15,800 nucleotides of DNA, from NCBI GenBank assembly GCA_946997275.1, contig CAMPUN010000004.1:1-15800 (forward strand), given 5' to 3'. This DNA comes from an uncultured Porphyromonas sp. (GTDB lineage Bacteria > Bacteroidota > Bacteroidia > Bacteroidales > Porphyromonadaceae). Shown one piece after another: positions 14,683 through 15,800 of this stretch; within the stretch, counting starts at the first letter, position 1; each line of letters starts with the position of its first letter. The notes under the pieces are model-generated. The model worked only from the letters and a program-made list of their open reading frames with translations, had not been told where the DNA came from and did no database searches. Position numbers and translations under genes: made by a program.

Positions 14683-15258
14683 TCAGAGCCTTATCTGGTC
14701 TATATGAATGAGGTCATCTAGCTCGATCGTCGTCACGCTCCCATAGGGTAGAATCTGAGCAAAAGCTTCTTGCAGCGTGATACGCCCTGCCATGGCTCGC
14801 ACAGCGTTGATGACCCCTCCATGCGAGAAGAGCAATACCCGCTGAGCGCCTGATCTGTAGAGCTCATCAAGTAGATCAGCAACACGCTGAGCCAAGTCAC
14901 GGAGTGACTCACCTCTAGGGGCTGGCCGATCAATGAAGTACTCAAAGAAAGCAGACACCTCCTGCTCTGCCTCTAGGATGCTAGTCCAGTGCTGCCCCTC
15001 CCAGTCGCCAAAGTTCATCTCCTTCAGGCGATCGTCCACCTCTATGTTGGTATCCTCGGGGACGCAATAGCGCGCCAGCTGTAGCGCACGAGATAGAGGA
15101 CTGGAGAGGATGCGGTCATAGAGAGACAGATCTATCTGAGCCACCACACGAGGAGCCTCCTCCTCAAATGTAGTTGCCAACGATATGTCTGTATTGCCAT
15201 AGCAGATGACCTGCCACTCGGGCGCCACTGCCGTATGTCTGACCAATGTGATCTGCAT
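14683..15258 (-). CDS. Histidine phosphatase family protein, CobC-like
   Basis: A cytoplasmic phosphoglycerate-mutase-like phosphatase that forms a phosphohistidine intermediate. The catalytic motif is LVRHT at 5-9 (Thr instead of the common Gly, as in CobC-type enzymes), followed by CYGNTDISL. The second arginine lies in SSPLSRALQLA, a catalytic acid in LKEMNFGDWEG, and the second histidine in LFSHGGVI. The VRHT...CYGxxDxxL pattern is typical of alpha-ribazole phosphatase, which acts late in cobalamin nucleotide-loop assembly. No cobalamin gene is nearby, so the substrate is uncertain. The length of 191 residues is normal. It lies between the S4 protein gene and the kinase, in a likely operon. 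Confidence 0.85.
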   Translation of the reverse strand: MQITLVRHTAVAPEWQVICYGNTDISLATTFEEEAPRVVAQIDLSLYDRILSSPLSRALQLARYCVPEDTNIEVDDRLKEMNFGDWEGQHWTSILEAEQEVSAFFEYFIDRPAPRGESLRDLAQRVADLLDELYRSGAQRVLLFSHGGVINAVRAMAGRITLQEAFAQILPYGSVTTIELDDLIHIDQIRL

Positions 15259-15318
15259 CCTTTCGTACTCTTCTCTTTTCTACCTATTCATATCCAGCGA
15301 CATGATAGGTGATGGGTC

Positions 15319-15780
15319 TCACCACCTATCGTCACTGTTAAAGTCTTTGCCTCGATTGTCACGTCGACGGCCATGGGTATCACCCCCCTTAGCTTTGTAA
15401 GGTTTATTGCCCTTAGCATGTCCCTTAGGCTCTCTAGGCTCATCGCTATATCGGTCTGATCTCATTCTCTTAGGGCCAGACTTAGCAGGGCGATTGGGAC
15501 GGCCTCCACCTCGTGGAGAGTACTCTCGAGCAGCCTCTCTAGCCTCTCGGTCCTCCTGCTGAGCCTCTAGGTAGTGCTTCATCGAGAGAGCCTCACGCAG
15601 GATGTCATTGACAGGGAGCTCCTCGCCGTCTAGCGTGACGATATCGTCTTCTACCACGATATCCGTTAGCTCAGCCCGCTCGCCATTGAGCATGACACGT
15701 CCAGCGACGATGTACTTCTCCACTTCACGGCGCGATCCGATACCAGCATCGCTCAGAAGTTTGTTGATACGCAAACTCAT
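15319..15780 (-). CDS. S4-domain RNA-binding protein with a basic, disordered tail
   Basis: Residues 1-about 62 form an S4 RNA-binding domain as in the N-terminus of RluB/RsuA pseudouridine synthases and related proteins (LRINKLLSDAGIGSRREVEKYIVAGRVMLNGE). The pseudouridine synthase catalytic domain that normally follows is missing. Instead, a helical acidic/basic stretch (about 75-105, EAQQEDREAREAARE) leads to a low-complexity tail rich in Gly, Arg, Lys, Pro and Asp (SPRGGGRPNRP...KAKGGDTHGRRRDNRGKDF). The stop at 15319 is natural and I see no frameshift continuing the catalytic domain. It is the first gene of the four-gene minus-strand run; its promoter is probably beyond the right edge. 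RNA binding is firm; the target is unknown. Confidence 0.85.
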   Translation of the reverse strand: MSLRINKLLSDAGIGSRREVEKYIVAGRVMLNGERAELTDIVVEDDIVTLDGEELPVNDILREALSMKHYLEAQQEDREAREAAREYSPRGGGRPNRPAKSGPKRMRSDRYSDEPREPKGHAKGNKPYKAKGGDTHGRRRDNRGKDFNSDDRW

Positions 15781-15800
15781 GATTCAGTCGTTATATCTAA

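Overview
The window reads as a chromosomal stretch of a Bacteroidota bacterium, most likely a Porphyromonas near P. asaccharolytica or P. uenonis (inference). The reasons are promoters of the TTG-N20-TAnnTTTG type (-33/-7), weak Shine-Dalgarno sequences, GC-rich coding sequence against AT-richer intergenic DNA, and the gene set: rubredoxin, NspC, Bacteroidota-type NhaA, RprX/RprY-like proteins and an HU-TM-LysM protein. Most genes are conserved housekeeping genes. I see no phage, CRISPR array, intact insertion sequence, rRNA or tRNA.

Layout. 1-163: the 3' end of a plus-strand gene and a strong terminator. 200-656: minus-strand rubredoxin and a GlsB/YeaQ-type membrane protein, with a promoter near 746-777. 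657-1061: non-coding, with one copy of a dispersed intergenic repeat. 1062-4071: bioD (probable start inside the longest ORF, behind a 5' hairpin) and a bifunctional Rel/SpoT alarmone enzyme, closed by a terminator. 4157-5026: minus-strand ribB under an FMN riboswitch whose first stem starts at the predicted transcription start. 5077-9896: a plus-strand run of nspC, ftsY, rimO and an HU/LysM membrane protein, the last two overlapping by 4 bases. 9897-10782: 886 bases without a credible gene, holding a 21-bp dyad, a terminator, a 171-bp MITE-like element, a second copy of the dispersed repeat in inverted orientation, and three exact 22-bp units that are each palindromes, just before the nhaA promoter. 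10783-12147: nhaA. 12162-15780: four minus-strand genes in the order S4-domain RNA-binding protein, CobC-like histidine phosphatase, sensor kinase, OmpR-family regulator, with a strong minus-strand terminator after the last.

How the genes work together. Three cofactor or polyamine steps (bioD, ribB, nspC) sit beside a stringent-response enzyme, the SRP receptor FtsY and ribosome modification by RimO. The kinase and regulator are adjacent, so the pair looks complete. It converges on a Na+/H+ antiporter gene, which invites the idea of a sodium or envelope stress link.

The least explained material is in the two non-coding regions (657-1061 and 9897-10782). They share a repeat family in opposite orientations about 9.4 kb apart, and the second also has the palindromic 22-bp array. 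The intergenic repeats are the best candidates for something undescribed. I see no clear novel multi-gene system.
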